Positions 1 through 10,087 of a stretch of 32,119 bases of DNA are shown here, piece by piece. Source of the DNA: Armatimonadota bacterium (GTDB taxonomy: Bacteria; Armatimonadota; JAAZEB01); the NCBI GenBank assembly GCA_012512505.1, contig JAAZEB010000152.1, forward strand, positions 1 through 32,119, in the 5' to 3' direction. Under the pieces are notes generated by a model. The model made no database searches and was not told where the DNA came from. It saw only the letters and a program-made list of their open reading frames with translations. Position 1 is the stretch's first letter. The number at the start of each line of letters is the position of its first letter. A program made the position numbers and the translations under genes.

Positions 1-168
1 CAGGAACTGGACACCACCCAGGTTCCCCCCACGGCGCACAGCATCCCGATGGAGAACGTCTTCCGCGACGACACGCCGCGCCCCGGCTTGACGCCGGCCG
101 AGGCGACCGCCGCCGCCCCGGAGAGCGCCGAGGACATGTTTGTGGTGCCGCGGATCGTGGAGACGTGA
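1..168 (+). CDS. gatC: Asp/Glu-tRNA amidotransferase subunit C, 3' end only
   Basis: The first 55 codons of the window, ending at TGA 166-168, read as the C-terminal half of GatC. The segment LDTTQVPPTAHSIPMENVFR followed by DDTPRPGLTP and the ending FVVPRIVET matches the usual GatC tail (LDT..V.PT.H....NVFR.D...P, then F.VP.VVE). GatC is the small subunit that ties GatA to GatB in the GatCAB amidotransferase, which converts misacylated Glu-tRNA(Gln) and/or Asp-tRNA(Asn) to Gln-tRNA(Gln)/Asn-tRNA(Asn) in the cytoplasm. The family is normally about 95 residues, so roughly the first 40 lie upstream of the window. gatA follows after 155 bases in which no further gene is visible. Confidence 0.9.
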   Translation, partial: QELDTTQVPPTAHSIPMENVFRDDTPRPGLTPAEATAAAPESAEDMFVVPRIVET

Positions 169-323
169 GCCGTCGGCCGGAGGGCACGCGACCCCGGTTC
201 GCCGGTCGATCCGCGGGATCGCGGTAGTTGGGTTGAGCAAGCCGGGTAGCGAGGGGCACGGCGACGACGCCGCTGCCGGATTGCCATGTTTGTCTGGTAC
301 CACCGATCTGGGAGCTTTCATTA

Positions 324-1781
<1,458 letters not shown>

Positions 1782-1968
1782 GTACCCTGGGCACTGAGGA
1801 GCCGTTCCGGAGCAAACCGGGCCTCTCGCGCGGTGCCGTGGGGCGCCCGGTACCCGGCGCGCCGCGGGCGGGGTTGTTCGCTGCCAGGACTTGAGGGATC
1901 CACCCGGCTCCCTGCGTGAGCTTCGTGCCTTGATGTCTTCGTGGGGATCGCGATCTCTGGAGACCAGA

Positions 1969-3402
1969 ATGACCGAGTTTGAGGCTGTGATCGGCATGGA
2001 GGTGCATGCCGAGCTGTTGACCGCTAGCAAGATGTTCTGCGGGTGCCCGACGACGTTCGGGGCGGCGCCGAACACCCAGGTGTGCCCGGTGTGCCTGGGG
2101 CTGCCCGGCAGCCTGCCGGTACCCAACCGGCGCGCGGTGGAGTTCGTCGCCCGCACGGCACTGGCGCTCCACTGCGAGATCTCGCCCCGCAGCATCTTCT
2201 ACCGCAAGAACTACTACTATCCGGACCTGCCCAAGGGCTACCAGGTCTCCCAGTACGGCGACGACCCGATTGGCCGCAACGGCTACATCGAGATCGTCGT
2301 TGGCGGGCAGACCCGGCGGATCGGCATCCGGCGCTGCCACCTGGAGGAGGATACCGGCAAGCTGTTCCACGTCTCGCCGCAGACCAGCGAGGTAGACTAC
2401 AACCGCTCCGGCGTGGCGCTGATGGAGATCGTCTCCGAGCCGGACCTCCGCTCCGCCGAGGAGGCCCGCGAGTACCTGGTGCAACTGCGCGCCATCCTCA
2501 CCTACCTGGGCGTGTGCGACGGCAAGATGGAGCAAGGCAGCCTCCGCTGCGAGCCGAACATCTCGGTGCGGCCCAAGGGCTCCGCCGCCTTCGGCACCAA
2601 GACCGAGCTGAAGAACCTGAACTCGTTCCGCGCCGTGTCGCGCGGCATCGAGTACGAGATCGAGCGGCAGGTGGCGGTGATCCGCGCGGGCGGGCAAGTG
2701 ACCCAGGAGACGTGGCGCTGGGATGAAACCCGGCAGGTCACCGCGCCGATGCGCAGTAAGGAGTTCGAGCAGGAGTACCGCTACTTCCCCGACCCCGACC
2801 TGGTGCCGATGGTCTTCACGCCGGACTGGGTGCAAACGCAGCAGGAATCGCTGCCGGAGCTGCCGCGGCAGAAGCAGCTTCGCTTCCAGGAGCAGTACGG
2901 CCTGCCGGCCTACGACGCCCAGATCCTCACCGAGACACGCGCCCTGGCGGACTACTTCGAGGCTGCCGCCGCCCGGCATGCCGACGCCAAGGCGGTCAGC
3001 AACTGGGTGATGGGCGAACTGCTGGGCCGCCTCAACGCCGCCAGCCTCGACATCAGCGAGAGCAAAGTCACCCCCGAGGGCCTGGCCGGCCTGCTGGATC
3101 TGGTTGCCAACGGCACCATCAGCGGCAAGATCGCCAAAGACGTGTTCGAGGAGATGTTCGTCAGCGGCAAGGCCCCGGAGGCGATCGTCCAGGAGAAGGG
3201 CCTGACGCAGATCAGCGACGAAGGCGCCCTGGCCACCACCCTGGACGCGATCATCGCCGCGAACCCGAAGGAGTGGGAAGCCCTGAAAGGCGGCAAGGAA
3301 CAGCTCACCAAGTTCTTCGTCGGCCAGGTGATGCGCGCCACCAAGGGCCGCGCCAACCCGCAGCTCGTCAACGACCTGCTGAAGCAGCGGCTCGCCTCCT
3401 GA
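1969..3402 (+). CDS. gatB: Asp/Glu-tRNA amidotransferase subunit B
   Basis: A 477-residue GatB, the kinase/transamidase subunit that activates the Glu or Asp carried on tRNA and accepts ammonia from GatA. The start [15 protein letters not shown] is the canonical GatB N-terminus. Cys24, Cys26, Cys39 and Cys42 form the CxC...CxxC motif of many bacterial GatBs. [22 protein letters not shown] and [17 protein letters not shown] are further family signatures in the catalytic domain. The last 150 residues or so form the helical and GatB/YqeY tail domains that bind tRNA. The ATG at 1969 is preferred over an upstream in-frame TTG at 1891: family homology begins at 1969 and a GGAGA lies five bases before it. 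A short GC-rich inverted repeat (3412-3428) follows the stop. Confidence 0.97.
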   Translation: MTEFEAVIGMEVHAELLTASKMFCGCPTTFGAAPNTQVCPVCLGLPGSLPVPNRRAVEFVARTALALHCEISPRSIFYRKNYYYPDLPKGYQVSQYGDDPIGRNGYIEIVVGGQTRRIGIRRCHLEEDTGKLFHVSPQTSEVDYNRSGVALMEIVSEPDLRSAEEAREYLVQLRAILTYLGVCDGKMEQGSLRCEPNISVRPKGSAAFGTKTELKNLNSFRAVSRGIEYEIERQVAVIRAGGQVTQETWRWDETRQVTAPMRSKEFEQEYRYFPDPDLVPMVFTPDWVQTQQESLPELPRQKQLRFQEQYGLPAYDAQILTETRALADYFEAAAARHADAKAVSNWVMGELLGRLNAASLDISESKVTPEGLAGLLDLVANGTISGKIAKDVFEEMFVSGKAPEAIVQEKGLTQISDEGALATTLDAIIAANPKEWEALKGGKEQLTKFFVGQVMRATKGRANPQLVNDLLKQRLAS

Positions 3403-3519
3403 CGGGGTAAAGCGGCGAGATCCGCCGCGCCACGGGAGTAGGTTGGTCGCGCGCAGCGGGTATGTCCCTCCCTGGCCGGCACGGGCGATGCGCCGATTGC
3501 CGGGCCAGGCGAGGGGGCG

Positions 3520-4635
3520 ATGGACGGGGCAACGTTACTGGCCTTTATCCTGGGCGCGCTGGCGTTGGTCGCCGGTGCCGAGTCGCTGGTGCGCGGCGCC
3601 AGCCGGCTGGCGGTCGCCGCTGGCGTCTCGCCGCTGGTGGTTGGCCTCACGGTGGTGGCCTATGGCACCGGTGCGCCAGAGCTGGCGGTGGCGATTCGCT
3701 CGGCGCTGACCGGCCAGGGCGCGGTCACGGTTGGCAATGTGGTTGGGGCCAACATCCTGAACATCCTGTGGGTGTTGGGCGCCTCGGCCATCGCCCGGCC
3801 GCTGATACTCTCGCGCCGGCTGGTGCGCCAGGATGTGCCGGTGATGATCGCCGCGGCGTTCCTGCTGTGGCTGTTCGCGCTCGATGGAAGGCTGAACCGG
3901 TGGGAGGGGCTGCTCCTCTTCGCCGGGGTGGTGAGCTATACCCTTTACGTGGTCCGCGAAGGGCGCCGCCGGGGCCCCTGCCCCGAGAACTACCCTGAGG
4001 GGCTATGCCCAGAGGCCGCCGCCGAGCCGGGGAGGCACTGGCTCCTGTACCTCGCGCTGGTGGGGCTGGGCCTGCTGCTGTTGGGGCTCGGCGCCACGGT
4101 GGTCGTCAACGCGGCGGTGCTCCTCGCCCGGGCGCTGGGGATCAGCGAGCTGGCGATCAGCCTGACGGTAGTGGCCCTCGGCACGACGCTGCCCGAGGTA
4201 GCGACGTCGGTGGTCGCGGCCCTGCGGGGGGAGACCGACCTCGCCGTCGGCAACGTGGTGGGGAGCGTCATCTTCAACATCCTGGGGGTGCTGGCGGTGG
4301 CGGGCATCGTGGCGCCGACGGGGCTAGCGGTGCCGGTGGACGCGGTGCGCTTCGACATCCCGGTGATGGTGGGGGTCACGCTGGCGTGCCTGCCGATCTT
4401 CTTCGTCGGCCACCGCCTTGCCCGCTGGGAGGGCATCCTCTTCGTCTGCTACTACATCGTCTACACGACGTACCTCTACCTGCGCGCGGTGGAGCACCTC
4501 GCGCTGGCCTCCTTTAGCCGGGCGCTGCTTTACTTCGTGCTGCCGCTCACCGCCGTCACCCTGGCGGTCTACTACGCCCGCACGCTGCAGGCCGAGCGCA
4601 CCGCCGCGCGACGTGACGAGCGCCGCGCGGCGTAG
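3520..4635 (+). CDS. Calcium/sodium antiporter (CaCA family, YrbG-like)
   Basis: A 371-residue integral membrane protein of the Ca2+:cation antiporter superfamily, closest in layout to bacterial YrbG-type exchangers. Both signature alpha repeats are visible. The first spans about residues 40-85 (VAYGTGAPELAVAIRSAL, then VGNVVGANILNIL, key Glu54). The second spans about 210-260 (VALGTTLPEVATSVVAAL, then VGNVVGSVIFNILGVLA, key Glu226). Repeats of this kind face each other in the membrane and form the ion site. About ten hydrophobic segments are apparent, with a hydrophilic loop near 150-172 joining the halves. A purine-rich GAGGGGG sits just before the ATG. The gene converges on the kelch gene, with only eight bases between the two stop codons. 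Ion specificity cannot be read from the sequence. Confidence 0.9.
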   Translation: MDGATLLAFILGALALVAGAESLVRGASRLAVAAGVSPLVVGLTVVAYGTGAPELAVAIRSALTGQGAVTVGNVVGANILNILWVLGASAIARPLILSRRLVRQDVPVMIAAAFLLWLFALDGRLNRWEGLLLFAGVVSYTLYVVREGRRRGPCPENYPEGLCPEAAAEPGRHWLLYLALVGLGLLLLGLGATVVVNAAVLLARALGISELAISLTVVALGTTLPEVATSVVAALRGETDLAVGNVVGSVIFNILGVLAVAGIVAPTGLAVPVDAVRFDIPVMVGVTLACLPIFFVGHRLARWEGILFVCYYIVYTTYLYLRAVEHLALASFSRALLYFVLPLTAVTLAVYYARTLQAERTAARRDERRAA

Positions 4636-4643
4636 ACGGCACG

Positions 4644-5618
4644 CTAACGCCTCCGGGTCAGCTTCCAGACATCGGGGCGCATGTTGTTGCCGGCGACGAT
4701 CCAGAGGGCATCGGCGTAGACGAAGGGGCTGGCCGCGTGGCGGGGCGCCCAAGGGGTGTGCGGCAGCTCCTGCCAGTTCTCCCCATCGGTGGAGTACCAC
4801 ACATCGTTTCGGTTCTGCTGGTTCCAGCCTTCCAGCACCCACAGCCGGCCGTCCCACACCGCCACGTCGTGATACTGGCGGGGGTGCCAGGGGGCGTGCT
4901 CGCGGTGGCACTGCCACTGCACGCCATCGGCGCTGCTCCAGACATCGTTGAAGAAGGTGCGCTCGGGCCGCTCCGAGGTGTCGTAGGTGCCGCCGCCCAG
5001 CAGCCAGATTCGGTTCTGGAAAACGGCTGAATGCCCGATCATCCCGCGCGGCGCCCAAGGAGCGTGCTCGCACACCCGCTCCCAGTGCGCCCCATCGGCG
5101 CTGCACCACACGTCGTTGTAGTAGCGCAGCGGCGCCGGCGCGAACTGTGGCAGCGTCTGCCCACCCATCACCCAGATTCGGTCAGCAAAAGCAACGGTGT
5201 AGTGCAGCACGCGCGGACCCCAGGGCACGTTGTCACACGCCCGCTCCCAGGTGATGCCGTCGGCGCTGTTCCAGACATCGTTCTGGTAGTGCCCGCCGAT
5301 GCAATCGCCCCCGACGATCCACATCCGGTTGCGGTGGACGACGTAGCCGGCCGTATGGCGACCCTCCCAGGGCGCCTGGCGCACCTCCAGCTTCCACGCC
5401 GCCCCATCGGTGGACGACCAAACCTCGCTGTTGCAGATGCGCGGAAAGTGGCGCTTGTCACCGGGGTTCCAGCCGCCAAGGAGCCACATCCTCCCTTGGA
5501 AGGTGAGGGCGCCGGCGCCATCGCGGGCGGCGAAGTCAGCCTCCTCGGTAACGAGGTGCCACTGGTAGCCCGGGGTAGCCTGCGCGGCAGCGACGGTACC
5601 CGGCATTCCATCGATCAT
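4644..5618 (-). CDS. Six-bladed kelch-type beta-propeller protein
   Basis: A 324-residue protein made almost entirely of six imperfect repeats of about 48 residues. Each has the form NDVW-x-S-x-DG-x-x-W followed by APW-x-PR and a strand ending R-x-W-V-x-GG, which is the kelch/galactose-oxidase blade pattern. The first blade starts with QWHLVTEEADFAARDGAG, and the C-terminal PDVWKLTR probably closes the ring. No signal peptide, catalytic motif or other domain is visible, so it may be a cytoplasmic binding propeller; its ligand is unknown. I chose the ATG at 5618 because GGGAG lies eight bases upstream. An in-frame ATG at 5633 would add five residues but lacks such a site. The gene diverges from the FAH-family gene, with a class A repeat cluster between them. 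Confidence 0.8.
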   Translation of the reverse strand: MIDGMPGTVAAAQATPGYQWHLVTEEADFAARDGAGALTFQGRMWLLGGWNPGDKRHFPRICNSEVWSSTDGAAWKLEVRQAPWEGRHTAGYVVHRNRMWIVGGDCIGGHYQNDVWNSADGITWERACDNVPWGPRVLHYTVAFADRIWVMGGQTLPQFAPAPLRYYNDVWCSADGAHWERVCEHAPWAPRGMIGHSAVFQNRIWLLGGGTYDTSERPERTFFNDVWSSADGVQWQCHREHAPWHPRQYHDVAVWDGRLWVLEGWNQQNRNDVWYSTDGENWQELPHTPWAPRHAASPFVYADALWIVAGNNMRPDVWKLTRRR

Positions 5619-5654
5619 CGGTGACGCTCCCATCCGGCGGGGGGGGTGGCCGGG

Positions 5655-5860
5655 GATGGCCCCCCTAGCCCCCCAATCCTGGGGGGAACTGGTGGTTGGC
5701 CCCCCTGGCCCCCCAATCCTGGGGGGAACAAGCCGCCCCCCTGGCCCCCCAATCCTGGGGGGAACTCACCCACCGCCGAATCCAGTTCCCCCCGGTTTCG
5801 GGGGGGCAGGGGGGCCTTCCTTCCGATTCCCCCCGATCTCGGGGGGTCAGGGGGGCCATC
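5655..5860. repeat. Class A GC-rich palindromic repeat cluster, five copies, intergenic
   Basis: This fills most of the 402-base divergent gap between the kelch and FAH genes. Three copies read GCCCCCCTRGCCCCCCAATC followed by CTGGGGGGAAC (starting about 5659, 5699 and 5735). Two read in the opposite orientation, TTCCCCCC followed by GGTTTCGG or GATCTCGG and then AGGGGGGCC (5786 and 5827). Each copy is a C6/G6 hairpin with a short variable loop plus a second C6 or G6 arm. Spacings between equivalent points are 40, 36 and 41 bases, so there is no triplet periodicity. The element has no stop codon in any of the three forward frames here, which creates spurious open frames upstream of the FAH gene. 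The remainder of the gap (5861-6020) shows no gene. Confidence 0.9.
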
Positions 5861-6020
5861 CCCCGCCATCCCGGGCCTTCCCAGGCCGGCGCGGCAGGAC
5901 GTTCTGCCCGCGGCCCCGAAGGGGTTGCACGATGGAGTCCGGGGTTTGGTGTTCCGGAGGCAGGCCGGTGGGGAGGGAGCCTGGGCGGTGGCGCCGCAGG
6001 CGCGGCGAAAGGACGAGCGG

Positions 6021-6809
6021 ATGAAGATTGCGCGCTTTGTGGCTCGGGGGGTCGAGCAGTACGGCATTGTTGATGGGGAGCGGGTGCAAGCTACGCGAGG
6101 GCTGCCCTGGGAAAGCCTGGAGAAGACCGGCACGGAGTACGCCCTGGCGGAGGTGAAGCTGCTTGCGCCGGTGCAGCCCCCAGACGTGATCGCCATCGGG
6201 TTGAACTACAAGCTGCACGCCGACGAGAGCGGCATGCCCTACCCCGCCGCCCCGGTCATCTTCCTCAAAGCCACCAGCGCCGTGGTTGGCCCGGGCGACG
6301 CCATCGTGCTGCCGGAAATGGCGCCCTCGGCGGTAGATTACGAAGCGGAACTGGCGATCGTCATCGGGCGCTCGTGCCGCAAGGTGTCGGCGGAGGCGGC
6401 GCTCGATTACGTCCTCGGCTACACCTGCGGTAACGACGTGAGCGCGCGCGACTGCCAGCTCAAGCTGGACGCGCAGTGGGCGCGCGGCAAGAGCTTCGAT
6501 ACCTTCTGCCCCCTCGGCCCCTGGATCGAGACGGATCTGGATCCCGACCAGGCCCCGATCCGCCTGGAGTTGAACGGCGAGACGATGCAGGAGTCGAACA
6601 CCAGCGACCTGATCTTCTCCTGCCGGACGCTCGTCAGCTACTGCTCGCACATGGCGACCCTACGCCCCGGCACCGTGATCATGACCGGCACGCCTTCGGG
6701 CGTGGGGATGGCCCGCACGCCTCCTCGCTACCTCCAGCCCAGTGACCACGTTTCGGTGACCATCGAAGGGATCGGCACCCTCAGCAACTACGTCCGGGCT
6801 GACGAGTAG
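6021..6809 (+). CDS. Fumarylacetoacetate hydrolase (FAH) family protein
   Basis: A 262-residue protein of the FAH superfamily, which includes fumarylpyruvate hydrolases, acylpyruvases, 2-hydroxyhepta-2,4-diene-1,7-dioate isomerases and ureidoglycolate lyase-like enzymes. The metal site is complete: Glu108 and Glu110 in DYEAELAIVIG and Asp139 in GNDVSARD. His66 in NYKLHADESG is in the usual catalytic position. GTPSGVGM near the C-terminus is another family hallmark. The N-terminal 50 residues form the small FAH domain. The start at 6021 is set by GAAAGGA eight bases upstream and by where homology begins. The frame stays open far upstream through the class A repeats, but that extension is low-complexity Pro/Gly. 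The exact substrate cannot be assigned, and no catabolic cluster surrounds it. Confidence 0.88.
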   Translation: MKIARFVARGVEQYGIVDGERVQATRGLPWESLEKTGTEYALAEVKLLAPVQPPDVIAIGLNYKLHADESGMPYPAAPVIFLKATSAVVGPGDAIVLPEMAPSAVDYEAELAIVIGRSCRKVSAEAALDYVLGYTCGNDVSARDCQLKLDAQWARGKSFDTFCPLGPWIETDLDPDQAPIRLELNGETMQESNTSDLIFSCRTLVSYCSHMATLRPGTVIMTGTPSGVGMARTPPRYLQPSDHVSVTIEGIGTLSNYVRADE

Positions 6810-6864
6810 GCCCCCGAGGCAAGCAACCACGCCTGGCCGCGCTTTCGCGGCGCGCGCGGGGGCT
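6810..6864 (+). terminator. Nested hairpin after the FAH gene, possible terminator
   Basis: GCCCCCG (6810-6816) pairs with CGGGGGC (6858-6864) and encloses a perfect GCCGCG-CTTT-CGCGGC hairpin (6837-6852). It begins two bases after the FAH stop codon. No T-run follows, so intrinsic termination is only a possibility. Confidence 0.4.
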
Positions 6865-6923
6865 CGGCCGATGGCGTCGGGCGCCTAGCGCCAACGCTGA
6901 GGGACGATGGGAGGCAGGCGCAA

Positions 6924-9900
6924 ATGGGCATCAGGAAGCGCGTGTCTGGCCCCGCCACTTCCCCCCGGCTTCAGGGGGCCAGGAGGGCTACCCCCTCCTA
7001 TTCCCCCCGACCTCGGGGGGCCAGGGGGGCCTTCCCCTCCTGTTCCCCCCGGTTTCGGGGGGTTAGGGGGGCTGCCTTACTGGCCCTCTTCCTGCTGCTC
7101 GCTCCGGCAAGCGCGATGGAGATCGTGCGAGAGGGCAAGCCGGTAGCCACGATCGTGGTGCCGGCGAAGCCGCTCGCCGTGGTCTCGGCGGCGGCGCGGG
7201 AGCTGCAGTATCACGTCCGTGAGGCAACCGGGGCGGAGCTGACCCTCGTAACCGAAGACAAGAGGCAGGAGGCGGCAGCCGGCCAGCCGGCGATCTACCT
7301 TGGTGCCTGCCGGGCCACGGCACAGGCCGGTATCGATACGCGCACGCTGCCGCCGAACGGGTTCATCATCCGGTGCGTGGGCAACCGCCTCTTCCTGGCC
7401 GGCGATGACAGCGAGGGCGAGCCGTTCTGGGTTCAGCACGACAACCGCACGCGCGTTGGCACGCTCTTCGCCGTCTACGAACTCCTCGACCGCCACCTTG
7501 GCTGCCGCTGGCTGTGGCCGGGGAAGCTGGGCGAAGTGATCCCCCGGCGCCGGAACATCACCGTGAACGCCTGGAACCAGAAGGGCATTCCCTGGCTGCT
7601 GCACAGCCGCTGGCGTGACGGCAGTCCCTTCGTGGTCGGCACGCAAGGTTGGAGCACGCTCGATGCCCGGGCACGCTACCTGCAGGAGCAGGGGGTCTGG
7701 CTGCGTCGGCAACGCTTCGCCCTCGGCGTGAACATGGACATCCGGCACGCCTTCACCGGCTACTGGGAGCGCTTCGGCACGACGCACCCGGAGTACTTCA
7801 ACCTGCTGCCGGATGGCACCCGCCGGTCGGACCCCTACTACTTCGCTGGCGTGGGCGAACTGATCGCGATGTGCGTCTCCGAGCCGGCGTTCCACCGGCA
7901 GATCGTGGAGGACTGGCAGGCAACGCGCTCGCCGCAGGAGCCCTTCGTGGACGCGAGCGAGAACGATACGCTGGGCAAGTGCATCTGCGAGCGCTGCCTG
8001 GCGTGGGACGTGCCCGGCCCGGGCGTGCCGGCGTCCGCCGCGGAACGGGTCGCCGCCGCCCGCAAGGCGTTCGAGGCGCGCGACCCGGATTGGGCGCGGC
8101 ACCTTGGGTCGCTCTCGGATCGCTACGCGCGCTTCTACCTGGCGGTGCAGCGTGAGGCAGAGAAAGTAGACCCAAACGCGCGCGTGATGGGCTTCGCCTA
8201 CGCCAACTACGTGAAGCCGCCCCTGAAGACGCGCCTGAACGAGCGAATCCTGATCGGCGTCGTGCCGCCGGTGATGTACCCCTGGACCGAGGCGAAGCGC
8301 GCCGCCTTCCGCAAGCAGTGGGAAGGATGGCGCGCGGCCGGCGTCACCCTCATGCTGCGCCCCAACTACACCCTGGACGGGCACTGCTTCCCGATCTACT
8401 TTGCCCACAAGCTGGGCGAAGACTTCCGCTTCGCCGCCCAGCGGGGGCTGATCGCTACCGACTTCGACTCGCTCCGGGGCCAGTGGGCCACGCAGGGACC
8501 AAACCTCTACGTGCTCGGTCGCCTGCACGCCCGGCCAAACCTGACGACGGCGCAGGTGCTGAGCGAGTACTTCCGCGCCTTCGGCAAGGCGGAGCCGGCC
8601 GTGCGCGCCTACTTCGCCCACTGGGAGAAGGTCTCCGATAGCCTCACCGACGAGCGCATCGCCGCCATTGACCGGCAGCGCTCGCCGGAGGGCGGGGGCT
8701 ACGCCTACTTCCACCGCACCGCCCCGGGCATCTTCACCCCCGCCGTGATGGCGCGCGGGCGGGCACTGCTGGCCCGGGCGAAGCGGGCGGCCGCGGGCGA
8801 TCCCATCGCCGCGGCGCGTGTCGCGTTCCTGGAGAAGGGGCTGCGCAACGCGGAGCTGACCCTCGCCGCGCAGGCCGCCTTCGAGCACTACAAGAAGACC
8901 GGCGCCATCGCGGGCTACCGGAAGGCAATCCAGGCGCTGGATGCTTACCGCAAGCGCGTTGAGGGCGACAACGTGGCGAACATGGCGGCCCTCGCCTGGA
9001 TGGAATCGCTCACCTGGGAGCGGTCACTCCTCTCCCTGCTGTCGGATCCTGGCACGCCGCTGGAGGGCCCCTGGCGCTTCGCCTGGGATCCGAACCAACG
9101 CGGCGAGGGCGCCGGCTGGGCGGCCGACGACTTCGATGACGCAGGCTGGCAAACGATCGGCATCGACGGGCCGTGGGAGAAGCAGCCGGTCGGCCAGCAG
9201 TGGCGCAAAGAACATGGGAGCGACTACGACGGGATCGCCTGGTACCGCACCCGCTTCTCGGTGAAGCCGGCGGCCAGGCCGCAGCAGGTGCGCCTGGTCT
9301 TCGGCGCGGTGGACGAGGCGTGCACCCTCTGGGTGAACGGGCAGAAGCTGTTGGAGCGCCCCTTCCCCTACCAGGGGAACAACAACTCCTGGCAGGAGGC
9401 GTTCGAGGTGGATGTCACCGCCGCCGTGCGCACCGACCGGCCAACCACCCTTGCCGTGCGCGTGGAGGACAACTCCGGCGCGGGCGGGATCTGGCGGCCG
9501 GTGTGGGTGGTGCAGTCCGACGCGCCGGCCGCGGCGGAGGCAAACCTGATTCTGAACGGCGGCTTCGAGGCCGACGAGCCGGCCTGGGACCAGAGCATCA
9601 TGTGCGGGAAGTTCACCCTGACGCTGGACGACCAGGTGGCGCGCAGCGGCCGGCGCTCGGCGCGCATTGAATGCACCGAGATCGCTCCGCCGGAGGCGCA
9701 GCAGGAAATGCGCACGCGCGCCTGGGGCCGCTGGTATCGCACCGGGATCCGGGTGCAGCCGGAGAAGACCTACCGCCTGCGCGTGTGGGTGAAGACCTCG
9801 GCGGACTTCCGGGGCACCCTCGCCGTGTGGCTGCTTGCCGGCGGCAGCAAGGGCACGCTGGAGCTGAAAACGCTCAACACGGAGGGGATCTGGCGCCCGC

Positions 9901-10010
9901 TGTCGCTGGGGCAGATCGCCCCGGAGGCCGAGGAGGTCAGCCTCTACCTGAACCTAATGCACGGCACCGGCACCGCCTGGTTCGATGACGTAGAGCTGGT
10001 GGAGGAGTGA
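6924..10010 (+). CDS. Large secreted DUF4838 protein with GH2-like jelly-roll and C-terminal CBM
   Basis: A 1028-residue multidomain protein. GGGAGG at 6909-6914 supports the ATG. Residues 1-9 are followed by a 14-residue repeat array from class A DNA, then a hydrophobic stretch ending LLLAPASA (about 50-64) that looks like a signal peptide core and cleavage site. Residues 66-210 resemble the N-terminal domain of alpha-glucuronidases and related glycosidases (AARELQYHVREATGAEL; GTLFAVYELLDRHLGCRW). Residues 220-600 match DUF4838 proteins (ASENDTLGKCICERC; RVMGFAYANYVKPP). Residues 707-865 form a GH2-type sugar-binding jelly roll (LEGPWRFAWDP; WYRTRFSV; LWVNGQKL). Residues 873-1028 form a CBM4/9-like module (NLILNGGFEADEPAW; AWFDDVELVEE). 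Polysaccharide binding or hydrolysis outside the cell is likely, but the catalytic activity is not established. Confidence 0.82.
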   Translation: MGIRKRVSGPATSPRLQGARRATPSYSPRPRGARGAFPSCSPRFRGVRGAALLALFLLLAPASAMEIVREGKPVATIVVPAKPLAVVSAAARELQYHVREATGAELTLVTEDKRQEAAAGQPAIYLGACRATAQAGIDTRTLPPNGFIIRCVGNRLFLAGDDSEGEPFWVQHDNRTRVGTLFAVYELLDRHLGCRWLWPGKLGEVIPRRRNITVNAWNQKGIPWLLHSRWRDGSPFVVGTQGWSTLDARARYLQEQGVWLRRQRFALGVNMDIRHAFTGYWERFGTTHPEYFNLLPDGTRRSDPYYFAGVGELIAMCVSEPAFHRQIVEDWQATRSPQEPFVDASENDTLGKCICERCLAWDVPGPGVPASAAERVAAARKAFEARDPDWARHLGSLSDRYARFYLAVQREAEKVDPNARVMGFAYANYVKPPLKTRLNERILIGVVPPVMYPWTEAKRAAFRKQWEGWRAAGVTLMLRPNYTLDGHCFPIYFAHKLGEDFRFAAQRGLIATDFDSLRGQWATQGPNLYVLGRLHARPNLTTAQVLSEYFRAFGKAEPAVRAYFAHWEKVSDSLTDERIAAIDRQRSPEGGGYAYFHRTAPGIFTPAVMARGRALLARAKRAAAGDPIAAARVAFLEKGLRNAELTLAAQAAFEHYKKTGAIAGYRKAIQALDAYRKRVEGDNVANMAALAWMESLTWERSLLSLLSDPGTPLEGPWRFAWDPNQRGEGAGWAADDFDDAGWQTIGIDGPWEKQPVGQQWRKEHGSDYDGIAWYRTRFSVKPAARPQQVRLVFGAVDEACTLWVNGQKLLERPFPYQGNNNSWQEAFEVDVTAAVRTDRPTTLAVRVEDNSGAGGIWRPVWVVQSDAPAAAEANLILNGGFEADEPAWDQSIMCGKFTLTLDDQVARSGRRSARIECTEIAPPEAQQEMRTRAWGRWYRTGIRVQPEKTYRLRVWVKTSADFRGTLAVWLLAGGSKGTLELKTLNTEGIWRPLSLGQIAPEAEEVSLYLNLMHGTGTAWFDDVELVEE
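6958..7073 (+). repeat. Class A repeats in frame within the DUF4838 gene, 42-bp period
   Basis: Three copies start at 6959, 7001 and 7043, exactly 42 bases apart. Each reads TTCCCCCC, a six-base loop, G5-G6, then a two- to three-base link and AGGGGGGC or a variant. The translation is a 14-residue tandem repeat of the form SPR-x-x-G-x-R-x-A with a Pro-Ser pair. The array lies between the start codon and the hydrophobic core of the signal peptide. The orientation is that of the 5786 and 5827 copies of the intergenic cluster. Confidence 0.9.
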
Positions 10011-10087
10011 GGCGCTCCTCGTCCTCATTGTCCGTGCTTCGCCGGCCAGCCGCACCAGGCGACAGCTGGCGGCAACGGTCCTGGCCT

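Noticed and set aside
1891-1968. Upstream TTG start for gatB
   Set aside because: Adds 26 residues with no family similarity, while the ATG at 1969 has a ribosome-binding site and starts the GatB consensus.
3412-3428. Intrinsic terminator after gatB (GCGGCG-AGATC-CGCCGC)
   Set aside because: Only six base pairs and no T-run; too weak to list as a terminator.
5655-5860. CRISPR array
   Set aside because: Copies differ in orientation, spacers are short and similar to each other, and no cas gene is present. The same applies to the class B clusters.
5646-6020. An N-terminal extension of the FAH-family protein of 125 residues through the class A repeats
   Set aside because: The sequence is pure Pro/Gly translation of repeat DNA that is open in all three forward frames. 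A good ribosome-binding site and the family's usual N-terminus are at 6021.
7077-8888. A 603-codon open frame on the minus strand opposite the DUF4838 gene
   Set aside because: It has no recognisable domain, lies antisense to a gene with clear homology and is a common shadow in high-GC DNA. The long minus-strand frame at 23724-25439 opposite hdrA was rejected for the same reason.
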